Below are positions 27,462 through 36,288 of a stretch of DNA of 64,000 nt, in pieces. The translations under genes were made by a program, and so were the position numbers. This DNA comes from Clostridium sp. (GTDB lineage Bacteria; Bacillota; Clostridia; Clostridiales; Clostridiaceae), in contig JARLHR010000206.1 of NCBI GenBank assembly GCA_031292145.1, forward strand, positions 1-64,000, in the 5' to 3' direction. The notes beneath the pieces are model-generated. The model searched no databases. It saw only the letters and a list, made by a program, of their open reading frames with translations, and had not been told where the DNA came from. The stretch's first letter is position 1. The number at the start of each line of letters is the position of its first letter.

Positions 27462-27503
27462 AAAATAAATGAGATATGTTAAATTATGTATCTCATTTAT
27501 TTT
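27462..27503 (+). terminator. Terminator after the GNAT gene
   Basis: AAAATAAATGAGATA pairs perfectly with TATCTCATTTATTTT around 12 nt. Confidence 0.7.
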
Positions 27504-27585
27504 ATGTATTTCATTCTAGTCTTTCAATTATGAGTATTATTTGTTATAATACTATGGAAATTGTATTATAAATGGAGGAACACTA

Positions 27586-28953
27586 ATGAATTTTGATATA
27601 GAAAAGCTAACTAATGAAAATGTAAATGATGAAAAGAAATTATTCTTTATACAAACTTATGGTTGTCAAATGAATGAGGAAGATTCTGAAAAACTTTCAG
27701 GTATGCTCAAGAGAATGGGATATGAAAGAACAGAAAATAGAGACGAAGCTTCAATAATAATATTCAACACTTGTTGCGTTAGAGAAAATGCTGAGAATAA
27801 AGTATATGGCAATCTAGGAGCATTAAAAAAGCAAAAAGAAAAAAATCCGGATTTAGTTATTGGTATTTGTGGATGCATGATGCAACAAAAGGGAATGGCA
27901 GATGAAATTTTAAAGAGATTTCCATATGTTAACATAATATTTGGTACTCATAACTCATATAAATTTCCTGAATATTTAAATAGAGTTAAAACAGACGGAG
28001 TACAAATTAAAGAAATAGTTGATAAAGAAACGGAAATAGTAGAAGGAGTACCTATAGACAGAAAAAGTGATGTAAAAGGTTTTGTAACCATAATGTATGG
28101 ATGCAATAATTTCTGTACATATTGTGTTGTGCCTTATGTAAGAGGTAGAGAAAGAAGCAGAAAGCCAGAAGACATTGAAAATGAAATAAAGGAAATGGTA
28201 TCGAACGGCTACAAAGAAGTGACTCTTTTAGGTCAAAATGTAAACTCTTACGGAAAAGGATTGGAAGAAAACATAACTTTTGCTGATTTATTAAGAAGAG
28301 TAAATAAAGTGGAAGGTCTCGAAAGAATCAGATTTATGACATCTCACCCTAAGGATTTGACATTAGATGTGGTAGATGCTATCAGAGATTGCGATAAAGT
28401 CTGTGAACAAATACATTTACCAGTGCAAAGTGGTTCTGATAGAATATTAAGGGAAATGAATAGACATTACACTAAGGATCAATATATTGAATTAGCAAAG
28501 AAAATAAGAAAAGAAATTCCTAATGTAACATTTTCTACAGATATAATCGTTGGATTCCCTGGCGAAACTGAAGAAGATTTTAGTGAAACTTTAGAACTAG
28601 CTAAAGAAATTCAATATGATGCAGCATTTACTTTTATTTATTCAAGAAGAAATCATACTCCAGCTGATAAGATGGAAAATCAAATTCCGGATGACATAAA
28701 ACATGAAAGATTTAACAGGTTAGTTGAAATAGTAAATAACGGTATTGCAAAGGGAAATAAAGAAGCCGAAGGTAAAATATATGATGTTTTAGTTGAAGGA
28801 TTCAGCAAGAATGACGAATCAAAACTAACTGGTAGAACTAGAAATGGACGACTAGTCAATTTTGAAGGTGGGGTAGAGTTAATAGGAAAATTAGTTGATG
28901 TAAAAATAGTTAAAGCAAACTCTTTCTCTTTAGTTGGAGAAGTTGTTAAATAA
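27586..28953 (+). CDS. miaB: tRNA-2-methylthio-N6-dimethylallyladenosine synthase MiaB
   Basis: MiaB adds the methylthio group to i6A37 in tRNA, acting after MiaA (encoded at 36289-37218). The 455-residue methylthiotransferase has the N-terminal cluster cysteines ([26 protein letters not shown]), the radical-SAM motif [20 protein letters not shown] and a C-terminal TRAM domain. Both [4Fe-4S] clusters are fully represented. GGAGG precedes the ATG. In many clostridia miaB is followed directly by mutS-mutL; here it is not. Confidence 0.96.
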   Translation: MNFDIEKLTNENVNDEKKLFFIQTYGCQMNEEDSEKLSGMLKRMGYERTENRDEASIIIFNTCCVRENAENKVYGNLGALKKQKEKNPDLVIGICGCMMQQKGMADEILKRFPYVNIIFGTHNSYKFPEYLNRVKTDGVQIKEIVDKETEIVEGVPIDRKSDVKGFVTIMYGCNNFCTYCVVPYVRGRERSRKPEDIENEIKEMVSNGYKEVTLLGQNVNSYGKGLEENITFADLLRRVNKVEGLERIRFMTSHPKDLTLDVVDAIRDCDKVCEQIHLPVQSGSDRILREMNRHYTKDQYIELAKKIRKEIPNVTFSTDIIVGFPGETEEDFSETLELAKEIQYDAAFTFIYSRRNHTPADKMENQIPDDIKHERFNRLVEIVNNGIAKGNKEAEGKIYDVLVEGFSKNDESKLTGRTRNGRLVNFEGGVELIGKLVDVKIVKANSFSLVGEVVK

Positions 28954-28995
28954 TTAATTTATATATTAATCACATATAGATAAGTAATAATAAAG

Positions 28996-29043
28996 AAGAA
29001 CTAAAGTAAGAGACTTAATATAAAACTTTAGTTCTTTTTTATA
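28996..29043 (+). terminator. Terminator after miaB
   Basis: AAGAACTAAAGT pairs with ACTTTAGTTCTT, followed by TTTTATATT. Confidence 0.85.
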
Positions 29044-29082
29044 TTAATACAATATGAAATTTAGTTTGGAATCTGAAATGAG

Positions 29083-29166
29083 ATAACAAGTCAAAGATTC
29101 TGAGGATATTTTGCGCTAAGCGAAGAACCATAACCAGTGCAAAATAGACTAGAATATGACTGGTTA
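29083..29166. repeat. 84-bp imperfect long hairpin
   Basis: ATAACAAGTC pairs with GACTGGTTAT at the ends; inside, AGATTCT / AGAATAT and ATATTTTGC / GCAAAATA continue the stem. A T-run follows on the plus strand, so it may also act as a terminator. The fragment GAAGAACCATAACCAG resembles part of the element at 55035-55118. Confidence 0.6.
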
Positions 29167-29240
29167 TTTTTGAAGATCTTTTATTATATATTAGCTATGA
29201 ATAAATTAAAATGTTAATAAAGTGGGAGACTGATAAAAAC

Positions 29241-29456
29241 ATATAATAAGTGCCATTTTTAACGCGTTAGAACAAATGTTCTTGGAGACGAAAATAACAA
29301 CAGGCTAAAACGATAAATTTACAATAATTTTCTTAGTAATTTATATTGTATGAAGTAGGAGAGTCCTAATTTTATGATAAACTCATATAAAAAGCATGCT
29401 TTACATGATTCAAGAACAAATGTTCTAGAACACTCAAAACAGCACTTATTATTCAT
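29241..29456. mobile_element. 216-bp inverted-repeat (MITE-like) element with LexA-box arms
   Basis: The left arm (29241-29285) and right arm (29410-29456) are imperfect inverted repeats of about 45 bp: AATAAGTGC, then a T-rich stretch, then a GAAC-containing block. Each arm contains GAACAAATGTTC (29270-29281 and 29414-29425), which fits the Gram-positive LexA/DinR box GAAC-N4-GTTC. The interior has only a 28-codon frame (29374-29460) with weak support. The surrounding 28954-29485 has no gene. Confidence 0.6.
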
Positions 29457-29485
29457 TTGATTATATAACTGTATCTCTTTAAGAA

Positions 29486-29962
29486 TTATTTGATTATATC
29501 GTTAAAAGAACAAACTATCACTTTTTCAAGATCCTTCGGATTCATTTCTATTTGCGCACCTATTTTTCCACCACTAAATACAATTGAATCAAATAGCATA
29601 GCATCTTCTTGAATATAGGTTTTGAATACTTTTTTCATACCAAGTGGGGAACAGCCACCCCTAATATATCCGGTAATTTTATTTATATCTTTAACGTGAA
29701 TCATTTCTATATTTTTTTCACCTGCTGCTTTGCTAGCTTTTTTCATATCTAATTCTTCAGCAACTGGAATTACAAAAACATAAAATTCTTTAGAATGACC
29801 TTGAGTCACTAGAGTTTTAAAGACTTGATTAACATCCTTTTCTATTTTATGCGCAACTGCAACACCGGCGATTTTGCCATCTTTATTTTCATAGCTATGA
29901 GTTGTATATATAATGTTGTTACTGTCTAAAATTCTCATCGCATTAGTTTTTCCTTGTGCCAT
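29486..29962 (-). CDS. ybaK: YbaK/EbsC-type Cys-tRNA(Pro) deacylase
   Basis: A 158-residue editing-domain protein that hydrolyses mischarged Cys-tRNA(Pro). Recognisable parts are TNAMRILDSNNIIYTTHSYE, VFKTLVTQG, the catalytic-lysine region KAAGEKNIEMI, GYIRGGCSPLGMKK and the C-terminal GKIGAQIEMNPKDL. All match the family. The reverse-strand ATG at 29962 has GGGAGGAATT upstream. It stands alone between the 216-bp element and a 700-bp intergenic region. Confidence 0.93.
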   Translation of the reverse strand: MAQGKTNAMRILDSNNIIYTTHSYENKDGKIAGVAVAHKIEKDVNQVFKTLVTQGHSKEFYVFVIPVAEELDMKKASKAAGEKNIEMIHVKDINKITGYIRGGCSPLGMKKVFKTYIQEDAMLFDSIVFSGGKIGAQIEMNPKDLEKVIVCSFNDIIK

Positions 29963-30191
29963 AATTCTGAAATTCCTCCCTGGGTTTAAAAAAATAAATG
30001 TATTATACTATCTATAAGTATACATAACTAGATTATACCATATTTGATTTTAGACTTAAACCTGAGTTTTTTGTTTAAATTAAAACGTAAGTCAGATGTG
30101 ATTTTACTAAGTTTTAATTACGTTCAAATTTAAAATTTTCTTAAAATCGAAATAGGATGAACATACAACAATGTAGAATATAAATTAATTT

Positions 30192-30212
30192 TAATGATAA
30201 TAATTATCATTA
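30192..30212. promoter_or_regulatory. Perfect Fur box with no obvious iron gene
   Basis: TAATGATAATAATTATCATTA is a perfect 21-bp palindrome that contains GATAATAATTATC, the consensus Fur core. It lies in the 720-bp intergenic region 29963-30682, 230 bp upstream of ybaK and 470 bp upstream of the recombinase. No iron-related coding gene is adjacent. Confidence 0.6.
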
Positions 30213-30518
30213 ATAATACGGAAAATATATAACAATCATCTATCGAAAAAGAAAAATTTATCTGCATAAAACAAAATAAAAAAACTATAAATTATCCTAA
30301 AGTAAAATTTCAAACTTGAGCCAAAATCTATTAGTATTTATCCAATCATAATTTATAAAAGATGAGATTTGAAAATGCTGAAATATTATTTGTATTTCAA
30401 TTTGCTGAAATAACAATCGAACACAAAATATAAAATTAACAGCTTTAGAAAATAATTAACAAATGTAGATTAATAAAAATAATAACAAAATTATTTGAAG
30501 TTTATAAAAACACCTGTT

Positions 30519-30554
30519 AATTATTTCGCTAAATATACATTTAGCGAAATAATT
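30519..30554. promoter_or_regulatory. 36-bp perfect palindrome at the recombinase promoter
   Basis: AATTATTTCGCTAAAT and ATTTAGCGAAATAATT are perfect 16-bp complements around ATAC. The right end touches the -35 box of the recombinase promoter. There is no U-run after it, so an operator or recombination site fits better than a terminator. Read as 11-6-11 (ATTTCGCTAAA-TATACA-TTTAGCGAAAT), it has the geometry of a Xer-type core site. Confidence 0.65.
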
Positions 30555-30581
30555 GCATTGATTTGCGAAATTTGATATAAT
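30553..30581 (+). promoter_or_regulatory. Promoter of the tyrosine recombinase gene
   Basis: TTGCAT (30553-30558), 17 nt, TATAAT (30576-30581), leaving about 95 nt of leader before the start codon. Confidence 0.7.
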
Positions 30582-30682
30582 ATTTATAACGAACCGCAAA
30601 TTACCAATAGCATCATAGAATTCTAATTAGGACTTGCTATAGTTCTGATAGAAATAATATAAATGATATATAGGAGAAAAAT

Positions 30683-31672
30683 ATGAAATATAATATTCAA
30701 GTACTTCAAAATAATAAACTTCCGGAAAATTTAGTTGATTTTTTAAATTATTTAGAAACCATTAAAAGCACATCTATAAACACTATAGAAGGATATAAGA
30801 TTGATTTAACTATTTTTTTTAGATTTATGATGATATATAAAGGTAAGGTCAATTCCGATTCTGTTGAATTTGAAGATATAGAAATAAGCATTATTGATGA
30901 AGAATTTTTAAAAAACATCAAACTTAGGGATTTATACGCCTTTCTTTCATTTACCGAAAAGTACAGAGATAATAGTTCTTATGCTAGAGCTAGAAAGGTT
31001 GCAACCTTGAAATCTTTTTTTAAATTTCTTCACGGAAAAGCAAAGGTAATTAGCGAGAATCCTGCTTTAGAATTAGAGTCCCCTAAAATTAATAAACGCC
31101 ACCCCGTTTATCTCACTTTAAATCAAAGCATCCATCTTTTAGGATCTTTAGATAAAAGCGATAAAAATTATGCTAGAGATTATTGCATTTTAACTTTTTT
31201 CTTGAACTGTGGAATGAGACTTTCAGAGCTTTGCAGTATACAAATAGATAAAATCAGAGACGATACTCTTACTATCATCGGAAAAGGAAATAAAGAAAGA
31301 ACAGTTTACTTAAATGATGCATGTTTAAAAGCTTTAGGAAATTACATGAAAGTTAGAAATGATTCAAAAGCCATGTTAGAAAATAAAAAGTTTCTATTCT
31401 TATCATCAAGAAATGTTCCTATAAACAAAAGAACTGTTGAGATTATGATAAAAAAACATATTACAAATGCAGGATTAACTGACGATAAATATACTCCTCA
31501 TAAATTAAGGCATACCGCCGCTACCCTTATGTATAAATACGGCAATGTTGACATACGAAGCTTACAAAGTATTTTAGGGCATACAAATATATCAACTACT
31601 CAAATTTATACTCATGTAGATGATGATTCTTTAAGGGATGCCGTAAAGTCAAATCCGCTATCTAAATTATAA
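30683..31672 (+). CDS. XerC/D-like tyrosine recombinase
   Basis: A 329-residue tyrosine recombinase. The SAM-like N-terminal DNA-binding domain covers about 10-125. The catalytic residues are all present: Arg in CGMRLSELC, Lys in IGKGNKERTVYL, HxxR in HKLRHTAAT, His in ILGHTNIST and nucleophilic Tyr in QIYTHVD. It is chromosomal, without phage genes around it, and directly upstream lies the 36-bp palindrome. It could be a XerC-type resolvase or a solitary integrase; a second Xer gene elsewhere in the genome would decide. GGAGAAAAAT precedes the ATG. Confidence 0.88.
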   Translation: MKYNIQVLQNNKLPENLVDFLNYLETIKSTSINTIEGYKIDLTIFFRFMMIYKGKVNSDSVEFEDIEISIIDEEFLKNIKLRDLYAFLSFTEKYRDNSSYARARKVATLKSFFKFLHGKAKVISENPALELESPKINKRHPVYLTLNQSIHLLGSLDKSDKNYARDYCILTFFLNCGMRLSELCSIQIDKIRDDTLTIIGKGNKERTVYLNDACLKALGNYMKVRNDSKAMLENKKFLFLSSRNVPINKRTVEIMIKKHITNAGLTDDKYTPHKLRHTAATLMYKYGNVDIRSLQSILGHTNISTTQIYTHVDDDSLRDAVKSNPLSKL

Positions 31673-31749
31673 TTTATACATTTATGTATTGATTATAAAA
31701 ATAGTACACTCTCCCACTTTAGTTTACATTTATCTTATTATTTATTAGT

Positions 31750-31792
31750 GAAAGGTTATTAGTTAGTACGTTAAACTAATAACCTTTTATAA
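31750..31792 (+). terminator. Terminator after the recombinase gene
   Basis: AAAGGTTATTAGTT pairs with AACTAATAACCTTTT around a short loop, T-rich on both sides, so it may serve both converging genes. Confidence 0.75.
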
Positions 31793-31814
31793 AATATTCA
31801 AAAATCGCAACTTT

Positions 31815-32369
31815 TTAAGGTCTCAATGCATTTCCGTAAACTCTATTAAATTCATCAATATATGCCGGTTCCTTACCTTCATACATAATAAGCGTATTTC
31901 CTTTTCTATAATAATAAGGACTTGTTATGAATTTTGCATTAGTACCATTTATAGTCATTCCGTTAGGAGAAATTCTATTCATATCCCCTTCTAAGTCAGC
32001 AGCTGAATTGTACTCATAAAGTCTAACTGTATCTCCGCCTAACCTATAATCTGTTTCTTTTCCTTTAAAATAATTCTTAGTGTTATTAGCCCAATCTGTA
32101 ACAGTGTATCCTGCTTTTGTAATATCATCTTTAAAATTTTGTGCAGTATATGCTAAAGAATTTCCGGCAGCATTAGTTGCATTTCGAGCAGAGTCTACAG
32201 CATTTTGGGTTGTATTTCGTCCAGAATTATTTATGCCATCCTGCATATTATTGGCAGCGTTATTTCCAGTACCTGTTCTAGTTCTCGAAACATTACCACA
32301 CTCTACTAAGGAAAGCGAAGCCACAATAAACGCAGCTCCGATTAATGCTAGATTAGATCTTCGCTTCAT
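31815..32369 (-). CDS. Hypothetical exported protein, possible lipoprotein
   Basis: The 184-residue protein starts with a basic end and hydrophobic segment (MKRRSNLALIGAAFIVASLSLVEC), ending in a cysteine that could be lipidated, although LVEC is a poor lipobox. Residues 25-75 are Asn/Thr/Ala-rich low complexity, and the C-terminal 90 residues form a compact domain (TVRLYEYNSAADLEGDMNRI, YYYRKGNTLIMYEGKEP) with no recognised family. GGATGATTTACT precedes the ATG. Confidence 0.65.
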   Translation of the reverse strand: MKRRSNLALIGAAFIVASLSLVECGNVSRTRTGTGNNAANNMQDGINNSGRNTTQNAVDSARNATNAAGNSLAYTAQNFKDDITKAGYTVTDWANNTKNYFKGKETDYRLGGDTVRLYEYNSAADLEGDMNRISPNGMTINGTNAKFITSPYYYRKGNTLIMYEGKEPAYIDEFNRVYGNALRP

Positions 32370-32441
32370 AGTAAATCATCCTTTCTCAGAAAATATCTTT
32401 CGAGATTATTATGTGAAATAAGCGAAAATCTATGCATTTAT

Positions 32442-32867
32442 TTAATTTTTAATTCTTCTGACGCCAGGATATATTTCCTCTGTCATCTCTTCTAGATTCA
32501 TTTCATCAAGCAACTCAACTTCATCTAAATATTCAATATGATCAAAGGCGTCCTCGTAATCATCTTCATTAGACGAATACTCAAAGCTATCAGAATTGCT
32601 TAATTCTTTTCCAAACTTATTATAAATGTCTTTTAAATTTAGATTACCTTCCTCAATTTCACTCAATTCATCTTCGCCTAAAGAAGCCTTTAAGTCATTC
32701 AAAAATTCTTCTTCCAATAATTCGTTTTCTTCTTGAGTCTTAGCAATATCCTCTATTTTAATTGCTTTTGTATCAACTCCAACCTTTTCTAAGCATTTAC
32801 CACAATTATCACATATCTTATTCTCATATATATCACAATAATCATCATCAGTGTACTTAAATGTCAT
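32442..32867 (-). CDS. Hypothetical acidic protein with N-terminal Cys cluster
   Basis: The 141-residue product begins with a compact cysteine group (CDIYENKICDNCGKC), probably a small zinc or Fe-S knuckle, followed by a strongly acidic, helical remainder (many Glu/Asp) ending in EEIYPGVRRIKN. No family can be named. AAGAGGTGTTG precedes the ATG. It lies between the exported hypothetical protein and fRMsr on the reverse strand. Confidence 0.65.
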   Translation of the reverse strand: MTFKYTDDDYCDIYENKICDNCGKCLEKVGVDTKAIKIEDIAKTQEENELLEEEFLNDLKASLGEDELSEIEEGNLNLKDIYNKFGKELSNSDSFEYSSNEDDYEDAFDHIEYLDEVELLDEMNLEEMTEEIYPGVRRIKN

Positions 32868-32956
32868 TTACAACACCTCTTTTACGTATTTATAACTTTA
32901 AAATTATATCAAAAATTATTAACCAAAGCAAATTTTTATGTATAAATATAAAATAG

Positions 32957-33469
32957 TTAATTAACTATAAGCAAATTATCCCAATTTATATATTTATTTA
33001 GTATAGAAACTGCTTTTTCTAAGTACTCCTTCTCTACTTCAGTAAATCTTTCTAATTTAGCGCTATCTAAATCGAGAACTCCTATAAGTACATTGTTTTT
33101 TATTATAGGAATTACTATTTCTGAGTTAGAAGCTGCATCACAAGCGATGTGTCCTTCAAATTTATGTACATCTTTAATTAATAGAGTTTCTCTTTTTAAT
33201 GCAGAAGTTCCACATACACCCTTTCCTATTTCAATCTTAGTACATGCAGGCATACCTTGAAAAGGCCCTAAAATAAGGTTGTTATCTTTAGCTAAATAAA
33301 ATCCACACCAATTAATTCCATCTATCAGAGCATTAATTAATGCAGCGGCATTGCAAAGTTTAGTAATAGGCAAATCATCTTTATCTTGAACTAATCCTTC
33401 AAGCATTATAAGCATATTATCTAATTTGCTTACTGTACTCACATTTTCAAAAACTCTTATATCAAACAT
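32957..33469 (-). CDS. msrC: GAF-domain free methionine-(R)-sulfoxide reductase
   Basis: The protein is a single GAF domain of 170 residues carrying the fRMsr signatures: INWCGFYL, LILGPFQGMPACTKIEIGKGVCGTSA and GVLDLDSAKLERFTEVE. The cysteines in PACTKI and KGVCGTS are those used by the enzyme to reduce free Met-R-sulfoxide with thioredoxin. An oxygen-damage repair role fits an anaerobe. Start at 33469 follows AAGGTGAG. Confidence 0.88.
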   Translation of the reverse strand: MFDIRVFENVSTVSKLDNMLIMLEGLVQDKDDLPITKLCNAAALINALIDGINWCGFYLAKDNNLILGPFQGMPACTKIEIGKGVCGTSALKRETLLIKDVHKFEGHIACDAASNSEIVIPIIKNNVLIGVLDLDSAKLERFTEVEKEYLEKAVSILNKYINWDNLLIVN

Positions 33470-33700
33470 TTCGCACTCACCTTGTATTTGTTAAATATTT
33501 TATGAATTACTGTTCTAATATTACACATTAATAACATTAACATTAATGTAAGATTATTTTAAATTATTACCTGTTAATTAGAAATTAATTCAATAATGCT
33601 GTTATTATACCATAGTTAACAATTAAGATAATACTTTTTTTATATTGTGGCAATAATATTGATGAAATCACATGTTACTACTGATTAATAATCAATTTAA

Positions 33701-33739
33701 GAACGTTAGTTTGCTATATTATATAGTCTATGTTATAAT
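33701..33739 (+). promoter_or_regulatory. lexA promoter with overlapping LexA-like box
   Basis: TTGCTA (33711-33716), 17 nt, TATAAT (33734-33739) is a near-consensus promoter. GAACGTTAGTTT (33701-33712) resembles GAAC-N4-GTTC with the last base changed and overlaps the -35 box, as expected for autorepression. Confidence 0.65.
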
Positions 33740-33766
33740 ATTTATAAGAATAGTGAGGTGTTTGTA

Positions 33767-34375
33767 ATGTCAGACGAAAAGGATAAGCAATCAGAAATAT
33801 ATGAATTTTTAAAAACTTATACAGAAAGCAAAGGTTACCCTCCTTCAGTAAGGGAAATTTGTGAAGCTGTATCTTTAAGATCAACTTCAACTGTTCATGG
33901 TCATTTGAAAAGATTAGAGAAAAAAGGTATGATTAAAAGAGATCCATCTAAGCCAAGAGCTTTAGAAATAGCAGAGCTTTCAACGTCCAAAAAAGAAATG
34001 ATTAATATTCCGATTGTAGGTAAAATAACAGCCGGGCTCCCAATACTTGCAACAGAAAATATTGAAGATACATTTCCACTACCATTGGATTATATAAAAC
34101 ATGATAATGATTTATTTATCCTTCATGTATCAGGAGAAAGTATGATCAATGCAGGAATTAGAGATAAAGATTTAGCTATTATAGAAAGTTCACAAACTGC
34201 TAAAAATGGTGATATAGTGGTTGCATTAATTGAAGATAGTGCTACAATTAAAAGATTCTTTAAAGAAAAGAATCATATTAGACTTCAACCTGAAAATGAT
34301 GCTATGGACCCAATTATAGTAGATGATTGCAAAATCTTAGGCAAACTTGTTGGAATATTCAGATCTTTTGTATAA
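33767..34375 (+). CDS. lexA: LexA repressor
   Basis: LexA represses SOS genes and cleaves itself when RecA filaments form. Residues 1-65 are the winged helix ([25 protein letters not shown]). The cleavage site is Ala-Gly in [10 protein letters not shown] (about 89-90); the dyad is Ser in VSGESM (about 125) and Lys in ATIKRFF (about 162). The ATG at 33767 is preferred over the GTG at 33758 because GTGAGGTG is then correctly spaced. ynbB converges from the other side. Confidence 0.96.
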   Translation: MSDEKDKQSEIYEFLKTYTESKGYPPSVREICEAVSLRSTSTVHGHLKRLEKKGMIKRDPSKPRALEIAELSTSKKEMINIPIVGKITAGLPILATENIEDTFPLPLDYIKHDNDLFILHVSGESMINAGIRDKDLAIIESSQTAKNGDIVVALIEDSATIKRFFKEKNHIRLQPENDAMDPIIVDDCKILGKLVGIFRSFV

Positions 34376-34415
34376 TAAATTATTTACCTCAAAAATTACA
34401 ATTATAAATTAATAG

Positions 34416-34479
34416 ATTGTATAAATTATTTTGATTTAGCGCTACAAGCGTGTCAACAATAATTTATACAATTTTTTTA
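34416..34479 (+). terminator. Terminator after lexA
   Basis: ATTGTATAAATTATT (34416-34430) pairs perfectly with AATAATTTATACAAT (34458-34472), followed by TTTTTTTAT. The loop itself can pair (AGCGCT / AGCGTG). Confidence 0.8.
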
Positions 34480-34514
34480 TATATTTAGGCACACATTAAG
34501 AAAAATAATAAAAT

Positions 34515-35816
34515 TTAATTTTCTTCTAGTACTCTGCTTAGTCCAATAAGAATGCCTATTTTACCATGATCGAAGTTTAATCCACCTTGTATATAAGCTA
34601 TATATGGTTCTCTTACTGGTCCATCAGCTGATAATTCAATTGTTGATCCTGAAATAAAAGCACCAGCTGCCATTACAATTTCACTATCATAACCTGGCAT
34701 TGCCCATGGCTCACAGACTGCAAATGCATCAATTGGAGAACCTGCTTGAATTCCACTGCAGAAATTAACCAATTTCTTCGGATCGCCAAATTCTATTGCT
34801 TGAATTATGTCTGTTCTCTTGTCGCTTGAAGATGGGAATACCCTAAAACCAGCTATCTCCATTACACGTGCACAAAATATAGCTGTCTTTACAGCTTCAA
34901 TAGCTACATGAGGAGCAGAAAATAATCCTTGATATAAACTTCTCATTAAACCATAAGTTGCGCCATACTCTCCTCCTACTCCTGGAACTGTCATTCTATT
35001 AGCTGCTGCTTCTACATACTTTTTCTTTCCAACAATATATCCACCACCAGGTGCTATTCCGCCACCAATGTTTTTCATAAGTGATCCAGCCATAATATCG
35101 GCACCGAATTCTGTAGGTTCCACAGTTTCAATAAATTCTCCATAGCAGTTATCAACAAAAATTATCACATCTTCTCTAACTTCTCTTATATGTTTGATTA
35201 CTTCAGCTATTTCACAGACTAAAAAAGATTTTCTTGAAGCATACCCAGTACTTCTTTGTATATGTATAAGTTTAATTTTAGAATCGGATTTCAAAGACTC
35301 CTTGATTTTATTAAATTGAAACTTACCTTCTTCATCTAAATCTACTACTTCAGTTTTGATTCCATATTCGTCTAAAGAACCAGGATTCTTTTTTTTCGAT
35401 AGTCCAAGTACTCCAAGCAAAGTATCATAAGGCATACCAGAAACACACAGTATTTTATCACCAGGTTTTACATTGCCGGCCATAGCACATCCTATAGCAT
35501 GTGTACCACTAACAAAATGCGGTCTAACTAAACCTGCTTCAGTATTGAAAATATCAGCATATACCTTATCTAAAGCATCACGCCCTAAATCATTAAGTCC
35601 ATATCCTGTTGTATTAGTAAAATGGGAATCACTTATTTTTTCAGCTTGAAACGCATTTAATACTTTAAGCTGATTGAATTCTCTAATTTCATCATATTCT
35701 TTGAATTGAGATTCAGTATCTGTTAAGGCCTGTCTATATATTTCAAAAGTCCTTTCATTTATCTTATAGTTACTAATCAAAAATTCTTCTGTTTTATTTA
35801 ACATATTTAAGTACAT
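34515..35816 (-). CDS. ynbB: YnbB-type methionine gamma-lyase family PLP protein
   Basis: A 433-residue PLP fold-type I protein of the Met_gamma_lyase family (often called aluminium-resistance protein). Key segments are HFVSGTHAIGCAM, FVDNCYGEFIE, the probable Schiff-base lysine in MAGSLMKNIGGGIAPGGGY, and a Gly-rich VPGVGGEYG. The reaction is not firmly known for most members. It follows hfq on the reverse strand, an arrangement shared with other Firmicutes (miaA-hfq-ynbB). Confidence 0.9.
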   Translation of the reverse strand: MYLNMLNKTEEFLISNYKINERTFEIYRQALTDTESQFKEYDEIREFNQLKVLNAFQAEKISDSHFTNTTGYGLNDLGRDALDKVYADIFNTEAGLVRPHFVSGTHAIGCAMAGNVKPGDKILCVSGMPYDTLLGVLGLSKKKNPGSLDEYGIKTEVVDLDEEGKFQFNKIKESLKSDSKIKLIHIQRSTGYASRKSFLVCEIAEVIKHIREVREDVIIFVDNCYGEFIETVEPTEFGADIMAGSLMKNIGGGIAPGGGYIVGKKKYVEAAANRMTVPGVGGEYGATYGLMRSLYQGLFSAPHVAIEAVKTAIFCARVMEIAGFRVFPSSSDKRTDIIQAIEFGDPKKLVNFCSGIQAGSPIDAFAVCEPWAMPGYDSEIVMAAGAFISGSTIELSADGPVREPYIAYIQGGLNFDHGKIGILIGLSRVLEEN

Positions 35817-35899
35817 CCTCCAAAGTATAGTATATTATTATAGTTTTAGTATTTATTTAAAATAATTAACACAAAGGTAATCTATTTTATTGAGTAAGT

Positions 35900-35955
35900 A
35901 ATCTTCAAAAAATAACAGATAAGCACACTCATCTATTATTTTTGATTGCACCTAA
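35900..35955. repeat. Short intergenic palindrome between ynbB and hfq
   Basis: A CTTCAAAAAATAACAGAT arm is mirrored by ATCTATTATTTTTGATTGCACCT around AAGCACACTC; a partly degraded family copy. Confidence 0.6.
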
Positions 35956-35968
35956 GTATATAACCCAA

Positions 35969-36000
35969 AAATAAATAGGCAAAATTTTTGCCTATTTATT
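35969..36000 (-). terminator. Terminator of hfq
   Basis: AATAAATAGGCAAAA pairs with TTTTGCCTATTTATT; on the reverse strand it overlaps the hfq stop codon region and is followed by TTTTTGGG. Confidence 0.75.
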
Positions 36001-36244
36001 AATCACCTGCATATTCACTATCTGTAAATAAAATTGGTCTAGCGGGCGTTATAGTTGATATAGAATGCTTATATATAAGCATCTGCTTGTTATCACAATC
36101 TAAAATAACAGTAAAATTATCAAACCCCTTTACAATGCCTTTTAATTGAAATCCATTCAGCAAATGAATAATTAATGAAATTTTATTTTTTCTTGCATTG
36201 TTTAAAAAAACATCTTGTAGATTATTTTGTTGTTTATTGACCAA
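35999..36244 (-). CDS. hfq: RNA chaperone Hfq
   Basis: Hfq is a hexameric Sm-like protein that binds small RNAs and U-rich tails. The 81-residue product has Sm1 ([25 protein letters not shown]) and the Sm2 signature [10 protein letters not shown]. The start is a TTG at 36244, chosen because GGAGGTG sits 7 nt before it; the longer frame to 36280 lacks a ribosome site. It lies 44 bp downstream of miaA, the usual arrangement. Confidence 0.93.
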   Translation of the reverse strand: MVNKQQNNLQDVFLNNARKNKISLIIHLLNGFQLKGIVKGFDNFTVILDCDNKQMLIYKHSISTITPARPILFTDSEYAGD

Positions 36245-36288
36245 AATATAACACCTCCATAAGTAACTCTCTAACAACATTATAACAT

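Noticed and set aside
29374-29460. 28-codon frame inside the LexA-box element
   Set aside because: Its second half is the right inverted repeat, and the ribosome site is marginal; not called as a gene.
32080-32421. 113-codon forward frame
   Set aside because: Antisense to the exported hypothetical protein; low-complexity composition produces it.
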